A stretch of DNA of 64,000 nucleotides from Agrobacterium albertimagni AOL15 (GTDB taxonomy: Bacteria; Pseudomonadota; Alphaproteobacteria; Rhizobiales; Rhizobiaceae). The translations under genes and the position numbers were made by a program. A model generated the notes under the pieces. That model saw only the letters and a list, made by a program, of their open reading frames with translations. It searched no databases and was not told where the DNA came from. Where the stretch lies: contig NZ_ALJF01000018.1 of the NCBI RefSeq assembly GCF_000300855.1, positions 1 through 64,000 of the forward strand, read 5' to 3'. This document shows, piece after piece, positions 16,306-25,379 of the stretch. Position 1 is the first letter of the stretch. Every line of letters starts with the position of its first letter.

Positions 16306-16499
16306 ATGGCAAGCTATCTCCGCGAGTTGAAGGAGCGCTTGTCAGAAGCGGCTGCACCTTCATGCGGCCGGGAAAGGGCGATCACGAGATTTGGTATAGC
16401 CCCATCACCAATCGCCATTTCACCGTCGATCAGGGTGTGAAGTCCCGCCATACAGCCAACGAAACGCTCAAACAGGCAGGTTTGCCGAAAGCGTTCTGA
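16306..16499 (+). pseudogene. hicA: hicA toxin gene with a -1 frameshift
   Basis: ATG at 16306 starts MASYLRELKERLSEA, the normal beginning of this toxin. The rest of HicA, SGCTFMRPGKGDHEIWYSP and HTANETLKQAGLPKAF, is intact but in a different frame, ending at TGA 16497-16499. One missing base near 16348-16351 (GAAGCGGCTGC) explains the break. The conserved G-x-H/D-H segment that carries the catalytic histidine of this double-stranded-RNA-binding fold is kept. Either the toxin is inactivated or this is a base-calling error. Confidence 0.75.
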
Positions 16500-16517
16500 G
16501 TGGAAGGTGAAACCGCC

Positions 16518-16859
16518 GTGATCACCCTCGACATGCTGCGCCAGCTCATCCTCGCTCTGCCGACAACGGAGGAAACCACCTCCTGGGGTGCGGTGTCCTT
16601 CAAGGTCAACGGCAAGGCCATGCTCTTCTGGAACCCTACCCATGACTGCCCGGTCTTCAAGGTCCCTTTCGAGGAGCGCGACCATTTGATCGAGATGGAG
16701 CCCGACACCTTTTTCACGACAGACCATCATCGTCCCTATCCGATGGTGCTCGCCCACCCTGATCGCCTCGATATCGAATGGGCGCGGGAAAACCTCACCC
16801 GCGTCTGGCGGGCGCAGGCGAAGAAGGCGGTGGTGAAGGCCTGGGATTCGGGGCGGTGA
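16518..16859 (+). CDS. MmcQ/YjbR family protein
   Basis: 113 residues from GTG at 16518, preceded by GGAAGGTGA; a GTG at 16500 is in frame but overlaps that site. The MmcQ/YjbR double-wing fold is seen in LRQLILALPTTEETTSWGAV, SFKVNGKAMLFWNP and FTTDHHRPYPMVLAHPDRLD. Members bind DNA in some species, but no enzymatic function is established. It ends with the helix VWRAQAKKAVVKAWDSG. Confidence 0.88.
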   Translation: MITLDMLRQLILALPTTEETTSWGAVSFKVNGKAMLFWNPTHDCPVFKVPFEERDHLIEMEPDTFFTTDHHRPYPMVLAHPDRLDIEWARENLTRVWRAQAKKAVVKAWDSGR

Positions 16860-16985
16860 GGGGTATTGACAAGGAAAACAGGGAGCTTCCCGACCCTTCA
16901 TCTGTCATTCGGACGTCTTTTCCCCACTGGCGAGAAGATGGAGCATCCCACCCCCGCACAAATTCTCAACCCTCTTCACGCTTCA

Positions 16986-17006
16986 GTAACCAAGTTCGGT
17001 AACCAT
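16986..17006 (+). promoter_or_regulatory. Possible CtrA-type site before ccrM
   Basis: GTAACCA (16986-16992) and GTAACCAT (16999-17006) are direct repeats 13 bases apart, close to the TTAACCAT half-site of CtrA, the cell-cycle regulator that activates ccrM in Caulobacter. Each differs from the half-site at its first base, so this is only a candidate. Confidence 0.35.
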
Positions 17007-17048
17007 AAGCATCGTGTTCCCGTGCTGCGTCAGCGTAAGAGTGAGTAA

Positions 17049-18182
<1,134 letters not shown>

Positions 18183-18192
18183 ACACAGCGGA

Positions 18193-18226
18193 TCGGCACC
18201 TGAATCGCGCCGGTGCCGATTTTCAT
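18193..18226 (+). terminator. Rho-independent terminator after ccrM
   Basis: ATCGGCACC (18193-18201) pairs with GGTGCCGAT (18213-18221), a 9-bp perfect stem with an 11-base loop followed by TTTCATTT, 10 bases past the ccrM stop. Confidence 0.8.
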
Positions 18227-18363
18227 TTAGATTAGAATAACTTCACATTCTTGTGATCAGCTTCGAGCAAGTCGAAGCCTTTAATCGGGCTGCATTCGAT
18301 CTCAAGGGATCGATCTGGCGCGGGCAGGGGTCCGCCAACTCCACCCGCGCCAGCGCCTTATTC

Positions 18364-18975
18364 TCAGGCAGATACACCCAGCGCGTCGAGATCCGCCTTC
18401 AGCTTTTCCGCTCCGGTGAAATGCACCGCCTGCCAGCCGGCAGCGCGCGCGCCTTCGACATTCGCCAAGCTGTCGTCGATGAAGACGGAATGCCCAGGAG
18501 ACAGGCCGAAGTCTTCTGCATGCCGTTCGTAGATCGCGACGTCAGGCTTGATCAGACCCACTTCGCCCGAAACCGTCACGCCGCGCGGCAGGTTGAGGAA
18601 GGGATACATCTTCCGCGCCTCGATGAAGGTATCGGCGGCGAAGTTGGTGAGCATCGTCACGTCGCGGCCGGCATCGATCAGTCCGGTCATGATGGCGACG
18701 CTGTCCTCATAGGCATGCGGCACCATCTCGGCCCAGTGTTTGCGAAAGGCGCGGATATGCGCTTCCTTCTCGGGAAACTCTGAGATCAGCAGCGCTTCTG
18801 CGTCAGCCCAGCTGCGGCCGCGGTCCTGCTCGATATTCCAGTCATGGGTGCAGACCGTCGCGAAGAACTCCGCCCGCTCATTCGCGTCCGGGATGATCCG
18901 CTGATAAGGCAGGTTCGGATCGTAATGGATCAGCACCTTGCCGATGTCGAAAACGATATGGCGGATTTCGGTCAT
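18364..18975 (-). CDS. HAD-IA family hydrolase (YihX-like)
   Basis: 203 residues. Motif I reads VFDIGKVLIHYDP at residues 8-20: the nucleophile Asp is kept but the usual second Asp is Gly, as in YihX and the epoxide-hydrolase N-domain group of phosphatases. Motif II is MLTNFA near residue 108, motif III GLIKPDVAIYE near residue 140 and motif IV VFIDDSLANV near residue 164. It may act on a sugar phosphate such as glucose-1-phosphate, by family analogy only. It lies three bases after the mutY stop on the same strand, so the two are probably co-transcribed. Confidence 0.88.
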   Translation of the reverse strand: MTEIRHIVFDIGKVLIHYDPNLPYQRIIPDANERAEFFATVCTHDWNIEQDRGRSWADAEALLISEFPEKEAHIRAFRKHWAEMVPHAYEDSVAIMTGLIDAGRDVTMLTNFAADTFIEARKMYPFLNLPRGVTVSGEVGLIKPDVAIYERHAEDFGLSPGHSVFIDDSLANVEGARAAGWQAVHFTGAEKLKADLDALGVSA

Positions 18976-18978
18976 GTC

Positions 18979-20085
18979 TTAGCCCTTGAGTGTTGGAAAG
19001 GCGGTTGGAATAGCCGCTGCAATTGCTTTCTTCATGACAGTCGGCAGCGCTTCACCATCAAGTTCGGTGACGGGCACCCAGAAACCGTGATTGACGGAGG
19101 GGCGGTCGATCGGCCCGACGCGGTAGATCGAAAGCAGAAGCTCGAAATGGGTGAAGACATGGGAGATCGCGCCCGCCGCCTGCCAGTCGGCCGGGAAGGG
19201 GGCAGCCTCGATCCCCGTTTCCCCGTCCTGGCGCGAGGTCCAGTCCGTCGTCGGGACCTCCGTCATGCCGCCGAGAAGCCCGCTGTCGATGCGCTTGCGC
19301 AGCAGAAGTTGCCCGTCGCGATCGACGGCAATGAAGGCGGCCCCCAATCGCAGCGGCTTCGCCTTCTTCGCCGCCTTCACCGGAAAACGCTCAGGCTCGT
19401 CGGTGGCGAGCGCCACACAGGCATCGTTGAACGGACAGAGCGCGCAGGCCGGTCGCTTCGGCGTGCAGATCGTGGCGCCCAGATCCATCATCGCCTGGGC
19501 GAAGTCCCCGGGCCGGTCGGTCGGCGTCAGCTCCGCGACCTTAGCCTTCATCTGCGGTTTGGATCCCGGAAGCGGCGCATCGATGGCAAAGAGCCGCGAG
19601 ATCACCCGCTCGACATTCCCGTCCATGACCGCGGATGGCCGATTGAAAGCAATCGCCGCAACCGCAGCCGAGGTATAGTCGCCGACGCCCGGAAGTGCGC
19701 GCAACCCCTCTTCGGTATCGGGAAACACGCCGCCATGCTCTGATGCCACGGCCTCCGCGCATTTCTTCAGATTGCGGGCGCGGGCGTAATAGCCAAGCCC
19801 TGCCCAGGCCGCCATGACATCCTCGTTCGGCGCCTCCGCGAGATCCTTGACTGTCGGCCAGCGGCTGATGAACTTGGCAAAGTAAGCCTTCACCGCCGCA
19901 ACCGTCGTCTGCTGCAGCATCACCTCCGACATCCAGATGTGGTAGGGATCGGGTCTCACACCGCGCTTCGCGGCTGCGGGCGAGATGCGCCAGGGAAGCT
20001 CGCGATGATGCCGGTCATACCAGGCAAGAAGCGTGGCGGCCGTCGGTCTTGTCGGTGCTTTGCTGGGGAGTGTCACGCCGGTCAT
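18979..20085 (-). CDS. mutY: A/G-specific adenine DNA glycosylase MutY
   Basis: 368 residues from ATG at 20085 (MTGVTLPSKAPT), where the conserved protein starts. MutY removes adenine mispaired with 8-oxoguanine. Seen: catalytic N-domain with WMSEVMLQQTTVAAV, helix-hairpin-helix LPGVGDYTSAAVAAIAF, catalytic Asp segment VMDGNVERV, and the [4Fe-4S] cluster cysteines CTPKRPACALCPFNDAC (C-x6-C-x2-C-x5-C). The C-terminal NUDIX-like domain that reads 8-oxoG begins near residue 235. It is divergent from the dciA-like gene with an 82-base gap. Confidence 0.97.
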   Translation of the reverse strand: MTGVTLPSKAPTRPTAATLLAWYDRHHRELPWRISPAAAKRGVRPDPYHIWMSEVMLQQTTVAAVKAYFAKFISRWPTVKDLAEAPNEDVMAAWAGLGYYARARNLKKCAEAVASEHGGVFPDTEEGLRALPGVGDYTSAAVAAIAFNRPSAVMDGNVERVISRLFAIDAPLPGSKPQMKAKVAELTPTDRPGDFAQAMMDLGATICTPKRPACALCPFNDACVALATDEPERFPVKAAKKAKPLRLGAAFIAVDRDGQLLLRKRIDSGLLGGMTEVPTTDWTSRQDGETGIEAAPFPADWQAAGAISHVFTHFELLLSIYRVGPIDRPSVNHGFWVPVTELDGEALPTVMKKAIAAAIPTAFPTLKG

Positions 20086-20167
20086 TTGCGAAGAGAGGGG
20101 AGGATGGCCTATATCTGGCCAAAGCAGTCGCCCGTTCAAGGGCCGATGTGAAGGATCCCCAGAGGCC

Positions 20168-20659
20168 ATGGCCACATTCAAGGGCGCAAACCAGATCTCC
20201 GAGATCGCCAACGGCATCGTCGACCCGGTGCTGGCCAGGCGTGCGGGCATCAACACGGCGCTGCTCGGCTCCTGGGAAGACATTGTCGGCGAAGGTTTTG
20301 CCGATTGCACCCGGCCTGAAAAGATCGCCTGGCCACGCCGCTCCGATCTGCCTGAAGATGGTGGCCACCGTCCGGGTGTGCTGACGGTTGCCTGCGAAGG
20401 CGCGCGTGCGCTCTTTCTCTCCCATGCCCAAGGCGAACTGATCGCCCGCATCAACGGCTTCTTCGGTTATCCCGCGATCGGCCAGGTCCGCATCGTCCAG
20501 AAGCCGGTTTCGGTGGCGATTACCAAACCTCGCATCCGCAAACTGGAGGGCGAGAAGGCCCGCCGACTCGAAGCGATGATGGACGGTATCGAAAACGAGA
20601 ACCTGCGCCGCGCCGTCGAGCGCCTCGGCACTGCCGTCTTGCAGGCGAAGCGCAAATAG
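20168..20659 (+). CDS. DUF721 / DciA-like protein
   Basis: 163 residues from ATG at 20168. DUF721 contains the DciA helicase-loading proteins used by bacteria without DnaC. The N-terminal KH-like domain pattern is visible: VLARRAGINTALLGSWEDIV, then EGARALFLSHAQGELIARIN and VRIVQKPVSV, with a basic C-terminus. In rhizobia the usual order is mutY-DUF721-dsbA-smc; here dsbA and smc follow only after an 11-kb insertion of other genes. I infer a role in loading DnaB. Confidence 0.85.
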   Translation: MATFKGANQISEIANGIVDPVLARRAGINTALLGSWEDIVGEGFADCTRPEKIAWPRRSDLPEDGGHRPGVLTVACEGARALFLSHAQGELIARINGFFGYPAIGQVRIVQKPVSVAITKPRIRKLEGEKARRLEAMMDGIENENLRRAVERLGTAVLQAKRK

Positions 20660-20739
20660 AAACCGGCTCTCCCCTCTGCACCTGACCCGTTGAAACCGCG
20701 GGGTTTTCCCCTTCGACCTTAGCCTTTTCTGCACCCGAT

Positions 20740-20756
20740 CCGGCCAAGTTTGGGCC
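20740..20756 (+). promoter_or_regulatory. 17-bp element, copy 1, upstream of the SulP gene
   Basis: CCGGCCAAGTTTGGGCC, a near-palindrome, ends 103 bases before the SulP start. The same 17 bases occur at 29419-29435 upstream of the facing Slam/FecR/cyclase operon. A shared regulator site is the simplest reading. Confidence 0.45.
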
Positions 20757-20859
20757 GATCCGGATGGTCGCGTTGCCTGTCACGCCAGCGCCGTCTACCA
20801 GTCGGTGAGCCGGCAAGACGTCACCGGCGGCGAATGCCTTTTCAAGAGCAGGAAAAGCC

Positions 20860-23130
20860 GTGAACATCCACAATCCAGCGCCAGCCCCCGATCGCAAAAC
20901 CGCGGTCGATGTCGTCTCACGACAGCGGGCATGGCGCTATACGGTTCCGAGCGCCGCCAGCCGCACCCTTGCCCCCGTGCTCTTTGCGATCATCGCCGGC
21001 ATCGACGGCCTGGGCACAAGCATTGCCTTTGCCGCGCTGATCTTTGCCGGGCCGCTGGCTGCGGGTTTTTCCATGGGCGTCGGCGTCATCTTGCTCTCCA
21101 GCATTGTCATGGCGCTGTGGATTGGGCTGCGCAGCCGCTATCCCTCGAGCATCGGCCAGGTGCAGGAGGCGAGCATCGCCATCCTTGCGACCGCGATCGC
21201 AACTGCCACCCTGCATCTGGAATTCGCTCCCGAGGAGGTCAAGGTCGCCACTGCCTTTGCCATTCTGGGGTCCAGTGCCGTGGTCACCGGTGCGGTCTTC
21301 TGGCTTTTCGGCCTTGGCCGCTTCGGTCGGCTCGTGCGCTTCATGCCCTATCCGGTCGTTGCCGGTTTCCTCGCCGGCTCCGGCTGGCTGCTCATCCAGG
21401 GCGCCGTGATGATGATCATCGGGGATCGCAACCTCGTCGATCTCCTGGTCCGCCCCGAGGGGCAGCAGGCGGTCGCTAATCTCTATGTCGCGGTCGTCTT
21501 TTCGATCGTCATGGTCTTTGCCATCAGGCGCTCGACGAGCCCTTTGACCATGCCGCTCATCCTCCTTGGCGGCGGTCTCATTTTCTATGGCATGCTCGCG
21601 GTGATCGGTGTCGAAAGCGAGCAGGCAAGGGCGATGCAATGGCTTCCCGCCATGCCCGCAGGCCCGGGTTTTGCTCTCGCGCAGCCAGTGCACGTCGTCA
21701 CGTCTGCCGACTGGTCAGTGGTGCTGCAGGCCCTGCCGGCGATTATCTCCGTCGCGCTGCTCGGCATGGTCGGGCTTCTGCTCAACACCAGCGGTCTTGA
21801 AGTTGCGACCCGCCAGGAGATCGATGCCGATGCCGAACTGCGCACGACCGGCATCGCCAATATCGTCGCCGGCGGCTTCGGCGGTGCGCCCGGCTTTACC
21901 GGCCTGTCGATGACGCTGCTCGCAAACCGCATGGGTGCGAAGGCCCGTTCCGTCGGTATAGCGACGGCCCTGATGCTGGCGCTGATGCTGCCCTTTGCCG
22001 GTGAACTGGCCGGCGCCATGCCGACATTCGTTGCCGCCGGTCTGATGATCGCGCTCGGCATCGAACTGATCCAGGACTGGCTGTGGCGCACCCGCACGCA
22101 GCTGCCGCGCATGGAATGGCTGGTCGTTCTCGCCATCCCGCTCGGCATGGCCGCCTTCGGTTTCATGGGCGGAATGGCGCTCGGACTTGCGCTGTCCATC
22201 GCCACCTTCGTCTACAATTATGCCCGTCTGTCGGTTATCCGCGTCAACGCCTCGCTGCGCGAACGCAAAAGCAGCATCGACCGCCCGCCGGCCGAAAACA
22301 GCCTGATCGAGCTGGAAGGCGAGCAGGTCCAGGTGCTGGAACTGCAGGAATTCCTGTTCTTCGGAACGGCAGAACAGATCATCGAGGCGATCCGGTGCCG
22401 ACAGCAGGATCGGAGCCGCCTGTCGCTGCGCTTCGTCGTCATCGATTTCCGCCGTGTCAGCGGCATGGATGCGGCCGCCGCCGCGACTTTCGTCAAGATC
22501 CGCAACCTGCTGGCCGGCAGCGAAGTCGAGCTCGTCTTCAGCAGCCTCTCGCCCGAGATCGAGCAGGCCCTGGCCAGAAACGGCATCGATTTCGTCTCCG
22601 ACCCTTGTGTCGGCCGCGAGCGTGATCTCGACCATGCCCTGGAGCGCTGTGAGGAGCGGCTGATCGCCGCCATCAGTCGCGAGGAGACCTGGCAGGACAT
22701 CGAGGATTATTTCGCCCAGACCATTGGCCCGAGTGCACGGCTGAAGGATCTGGTCGCCTCGATGGAGGAAATTCGCCTGCAGCCGGGCGACCGCTTCATC
22801 CGGGCGGGAGAAGCGGGAGAGGATCTCTTCCTGCTCTGGACCGGCCGCGCCAAGGTCGAAGCCGTGCTCGCCAACGGCAAGCGCCTGCGCCTGCGTACGG
22901 TGAAGCCCGGCGTCGTGCTCGGCGAAATCGCCATCTATCGCGGTGGCCCGCGCACGGCCGACGTCGTGGCGGAGGTGCCCTCGACCGCTTATCGCCTCGC
23001 CCGCCGCCAGCTGCGCTATCTCGAACAGGCCGATCCCGAGCTCGCGCTCCTCGTCCACCGCCTCTGCGCCACCACGCTTGCAGAACGGCTCACCATCGCC
23101 AACCGGGTTGTTCAGTCTCTGCACGAATAG
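20860..23130 (+). CDS. SulP family anion transporter with STAS and cyclic-nucleotide-binding domains
   Basis: 756 residues from GTG at 20860 with AGGA upstream. Residues about 45-430 are the membrane part of a SulP/SLC26 transporter (FAALIFAGPLAAGFSMGVGV, NTSGLEVATRQEIDADAELR, GGAPGFTGLSMTLLANRMG). A STAS domain follows near residues 470-570 (LRFVVIDFRRVSGMDAAAAA). The last ~130 residues are a CRP/PKA-type cyclic-nucleotide domain: phosphate-binding cassette VVLGEIAIYRGGPRTADVVA with the conserved Glu and Arg. The SulP-STAS-CNBD architecture is known in a bacterial subset; here it faces an adenylate cyclase gene 11 bases away, so cAMP gating of anion transport is likely. Substrate (sulfate, bicarbonate or other anion) is unknown. 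Confidence 0.9.
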   Translation: MNIHNPAPAPDRKTAVDVVSRQRAWRYTVPSAASRTLAPVLFAIIAGIDGLGTSIAFAALIFAGPLAAGFSMGVGVILLSSIVMALWIGLRSRYPSSIGQVQEASIAILATAIATATLHLEFAPEEVKVATAFAILGSSAVVTGAVFWLFGLGRFGRLVRFMPYPVVAGFLAGSGWLLIQGAVMMIIGDRNLVDLLVRPEGQQAVANLYVAVVFSIVMVFAIRRSTSPLTMPLILLGGGLIFYGMLAVIGVESEQARAMQWLPAMPAGPGFALAQPVHVVTSADWSVVLQALPAIISVALLGMVGLLLNTSGLEVATRQEIDADAELRTTGIANIVAGGFGGAPGFTGLSMTLLANRMGAKARSVGIATALMLALMLPFAGELAGAMPTFVAAGLMIALGIELIQDWLWRTRTQLPRMEWLVVLAIPLGMAAFGFMGGMALGLALSIATFVYNYARLSVIRVNASLRERKSSIDRPPAENSLIELEGEQVQVLELQEFLFFGTAEQIIEAIRCRQQDRSRLSLRFVVIDFRRVSGMDAAAAATFVKIRNLLAGSEVELVFSSLSPEIEQALARNGIDFVSDPCVGRERDLDHALERCEERLIAAISREETWQDIEDYFAQTIGPSARLKDLVASMEEIRLQPGDRFIRAGEAGEDLFLLWTGRAKVEAVLANGKRLRLRTVKPGVVLGEIAIYRGGPRTADVVAEVPSTAYRLARRQLRYLEQADPELALLVHRLCATTLAERLTIANRVVQSLHE

Positions 23131-23141
23131 CAGTTGGAAGG

Positions 23142-25379
23142 CTACTTGCTGCTCGCGGTAAACACGCCGTCCCAGTCTGCAGGAGCGGTCTCCGGAAGCA
23201 GGGCGAGCCGCTCTTGATAGAGCCTGTGCGTGCCGGAGAGCGGGTTCTGTGGCAGTGACAGGAGGTCCTTCAGCAGGTTGCGTGCGGTTCCGAGATCGCC
23301 CGACTGCCAGGCCCCGATGAAAGCCGCATGGGCGTGCAGCAGATCAGCCAGGTCCGAGCTCATCGCATCGCGGACACCAATCAGCACATGCAGCGTCACC
23401 GGCGCCTGCCGCCCGACCACGCGCACCCGGTCGACCTCGGCAAACAAAAGTCCCGTCGTGCCAGCCCGTACTTCCTCGGTCACCAGGATCGAGACCTCGT
23501 AAAGCTTGGTCATGCCCTCGACGCGCGAGGCGAGATTGACGCTGTCGCCGAGGCAGGAATAGCTGAAGCGCTGGTCTGAGCCGAGATTGCCGACACAGGC
23601 CATGCCGGTGTTGAGGCCAATCCCGATCTTCAGTTTCATGCCGCTCTCTCTGTTGAGACGGTCGAGGGCCGCGACCATGTCGAGCGCCGCAAGACAGGCT
23701 TTTCGCGGATGGTCTGCAATGTCGAGCGGTGCGTTCCAGAAGGCCATGATCGCATCGCCGATATATTTGTCGATCGTCGCCTCGCGCTCCAAAAGCACGT
23801 CGGTCATGGGCGTCAGGAAATTGTTGAGGAGCCCCGTGAGCTCGGTCGGCGTCATCGTTTCGGAGAGGCTGGTAAAGCCCCTGATGTCGGAAAAGAGAAT
23901 GGTGAGCTCACGGTCCTCACCACCGAGCGTCAGCCCCGCCGGATTTTCCGACAGGCGTTCCACCAGGGTCGGAGACAGATAGCGCCCGAAGCTTTCGCGC
24001 ACGAAACGCTTTTCCCGATGGGTCAGCATCAGGAGGAGGGGCAGGGCGGTCAGCAGGACTGCTCCGAGGGCTGCCATGGGCAGCAGCGGGTCGAAAAGCG
24101 TCAGCGCCCGGGAAAAGGCAAGCCAGGATCCGCCCGCGATAAGCCCGGTCAGAAGTATGCCCGTCGCTACAGAAACGGCCGGAGCAGCGGTCGCCAGCAC
24201 CAGAAGCAACACCAGACCGACGGTGATTGCCGCCGCCCGTTCGGCCCCGATGATCCAGTCGGGCCGTTGCAGGAAGACGCCGCTGGCGATCTGGTCGATG
24301 ATCTCGGCATGCACCTTGACGCCCGGCATGGCCGGGTCGACCGGGGTCGCCACGATATCGCGCAGACCCAACGCACTTGTGCCGACCAGCAGGATGCGTC
24401 CCTGGATCATCCCTGCCAATGTGTCTGATTTGGCCGGGTCGAAGAGATCGGCGGCCGATATGACCGGCATGTTCGGAAGGCCGGAATAGTAGATCCAGAT
24501 CTCGCCGTCGGCCGAGAGCGGCACATCGAGCGCCCCGACCCTCAAGTCGGTGAAGGCCGAACCTTCCTCCGTGCCTCCAGAGCGCAGCACGAAGGAGCCT
24601 TCTTGTTGTGCGATCCTCAGCGCCTCGATCGAAAGCGCCGGGTAGAGCCGATCACCGCTCATGGAGACGAGCGGGAAGGTGCGGATGATGTTATCAGGCG
24701 TTGGCGGGAAAGAGAAATACCCCATTGCGGTCGCGCGTTCGGTCAGCGCGGAAAGGTTGGACAAGGCGCCTGAATAGGGCGTGAGCCGCGCCCGCGGATC
24801 CGGGCCCAGAAAGGAAAAGCCCGCCTTCGGCTCCGGTGGCGGTGCCGTGGTTTCGTTGCTGAGCGCAATCCCGAGCGCCACGGCATTTGAGGCGATGGCC
24901 TCGGCCAACTGTTCGTCCGGGTCCGGTAGACCGGCTCCGACCTCGATCGCAATCCCCTGGCGCCGCATCTCTTCCATAAGTCGCGCCGGTGCCGTCCGGT
25001 CGGGTTCGGAAAACACGATGTCGAAGCCGATGGCTGCAGCGCCAAGACCGCTTGCCTGCGTGACCATCTCGGCCACGGTCCGCCGAGACCATGGCCACTG
25101 TCCGAGTCTCTCGATCGAGGCCTCGTCGATGTCGATGACGGCAACCGGCGGGTCTGTCGCTTCGCGCGGTTTGATCACCTGATACGTATCGAAGACCAGC
25201 GCCGTCAGCCGGAAGGCCTGGGGTGCAAACGCGGCATGCGCGGTGATGACCGCAACGAGTGCCGCCGCCCCCATCATCATCACCCCAAGCTTGCGCCGCT
25301 GCGTGGAGGAGAGACGCCGACGAGGGCTGGGGGGCTTGGGCTTGGCCATCGTCGGGCGCCTCGGCGCAGCCGCTGTCAC
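23142..25379 (-). CDS. CHASE2 domain-containing class III adenylate cyclase
   Basis: 745 residues from GTG at 25379, overlapping the FecR stop (GTGA). One N-terminal membrane helix (residues ~30-50), a periplasmic CHASE2 sensor (~60-370: VAVIDIDEASIERLGQWPWS, AIGFDIVFSEPDRT, FSFPPTPDNIIRTFPLVS), three membrane helices (~375-450) and a cytoplasmic cyclase domain (~485-670). Metal-binding aspartates sit in ILFSDIRGF and IGDAIMAFWNAP, the adenine-choosing Lys in IDKYIGD, and the Asn/Arg pair in CLGDSVNLASR, so activity is expected. It is last in an operon after a Slam-like barrel and a secreted FecR protein, suggesting that it senses their state and signals with cAMP. Confidence 0.93.
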   Translation of the reverse strand: MTAAAPRRPTMAKPKPPSPRRRLSSTQRRKLGVMMMGAAALVAVITAHAAFAPQAFRLTALVFDTYQVIKPREATDPPVAVIDIDEASIERLGQWPWSRRTVAEMVTQASGLGAAAIGFDIVFSEPDRTAPARLMEEMRRQGIAIEVGAGLPDPDEQLAEAIASNAVALGIALSNETTAPPPEPKAGFSFLGPDPRARLTPYSGALSNLSALTERATAMGYFSFPPTPDNIIRTFPLVSMSGDRLYPALSIEALRIAQQEGSFVLRSGGTEEGSAFTDLRVGALDVPLSADGEIWIYYSGLPNMPVISAADLFDPAKSDTLAGMIQGRILLVGTSALGLRDIVATPVDPAMPGVKVHAEIIDQIASGVFLQRPDWIIGAERAAAITVGLVLLLVLATAAPAVSVATGILLTGLIAGGSWLAFSRALTLFDPLLPMAALGAVLLTALPLLLMLTHREKRFVRESFGRYLSPTLVERLSENPAGLTLGGEDRELTILFSDIRGFTSLSETMTPTELTGLLNNFLTPMTDVLLEREATIDKYIGDAIMAFWNAPLDIADHPRKACLAALDMVAALDRLNRESGMKLKIGIGLNTGMACVGNLGSDQRFSYSCLGDSVNLASRVEGMTKLYEVSILVTEEVRAGTTGLLFAEVDRVRVVGRQAPVTLHVLIGVRDAMSSDLADLLHAHAAFIGAWQSGDLGTARNLLKDLLSLPQNPLSGTHRLYQERLALLPETAPADWDGVFTASSK

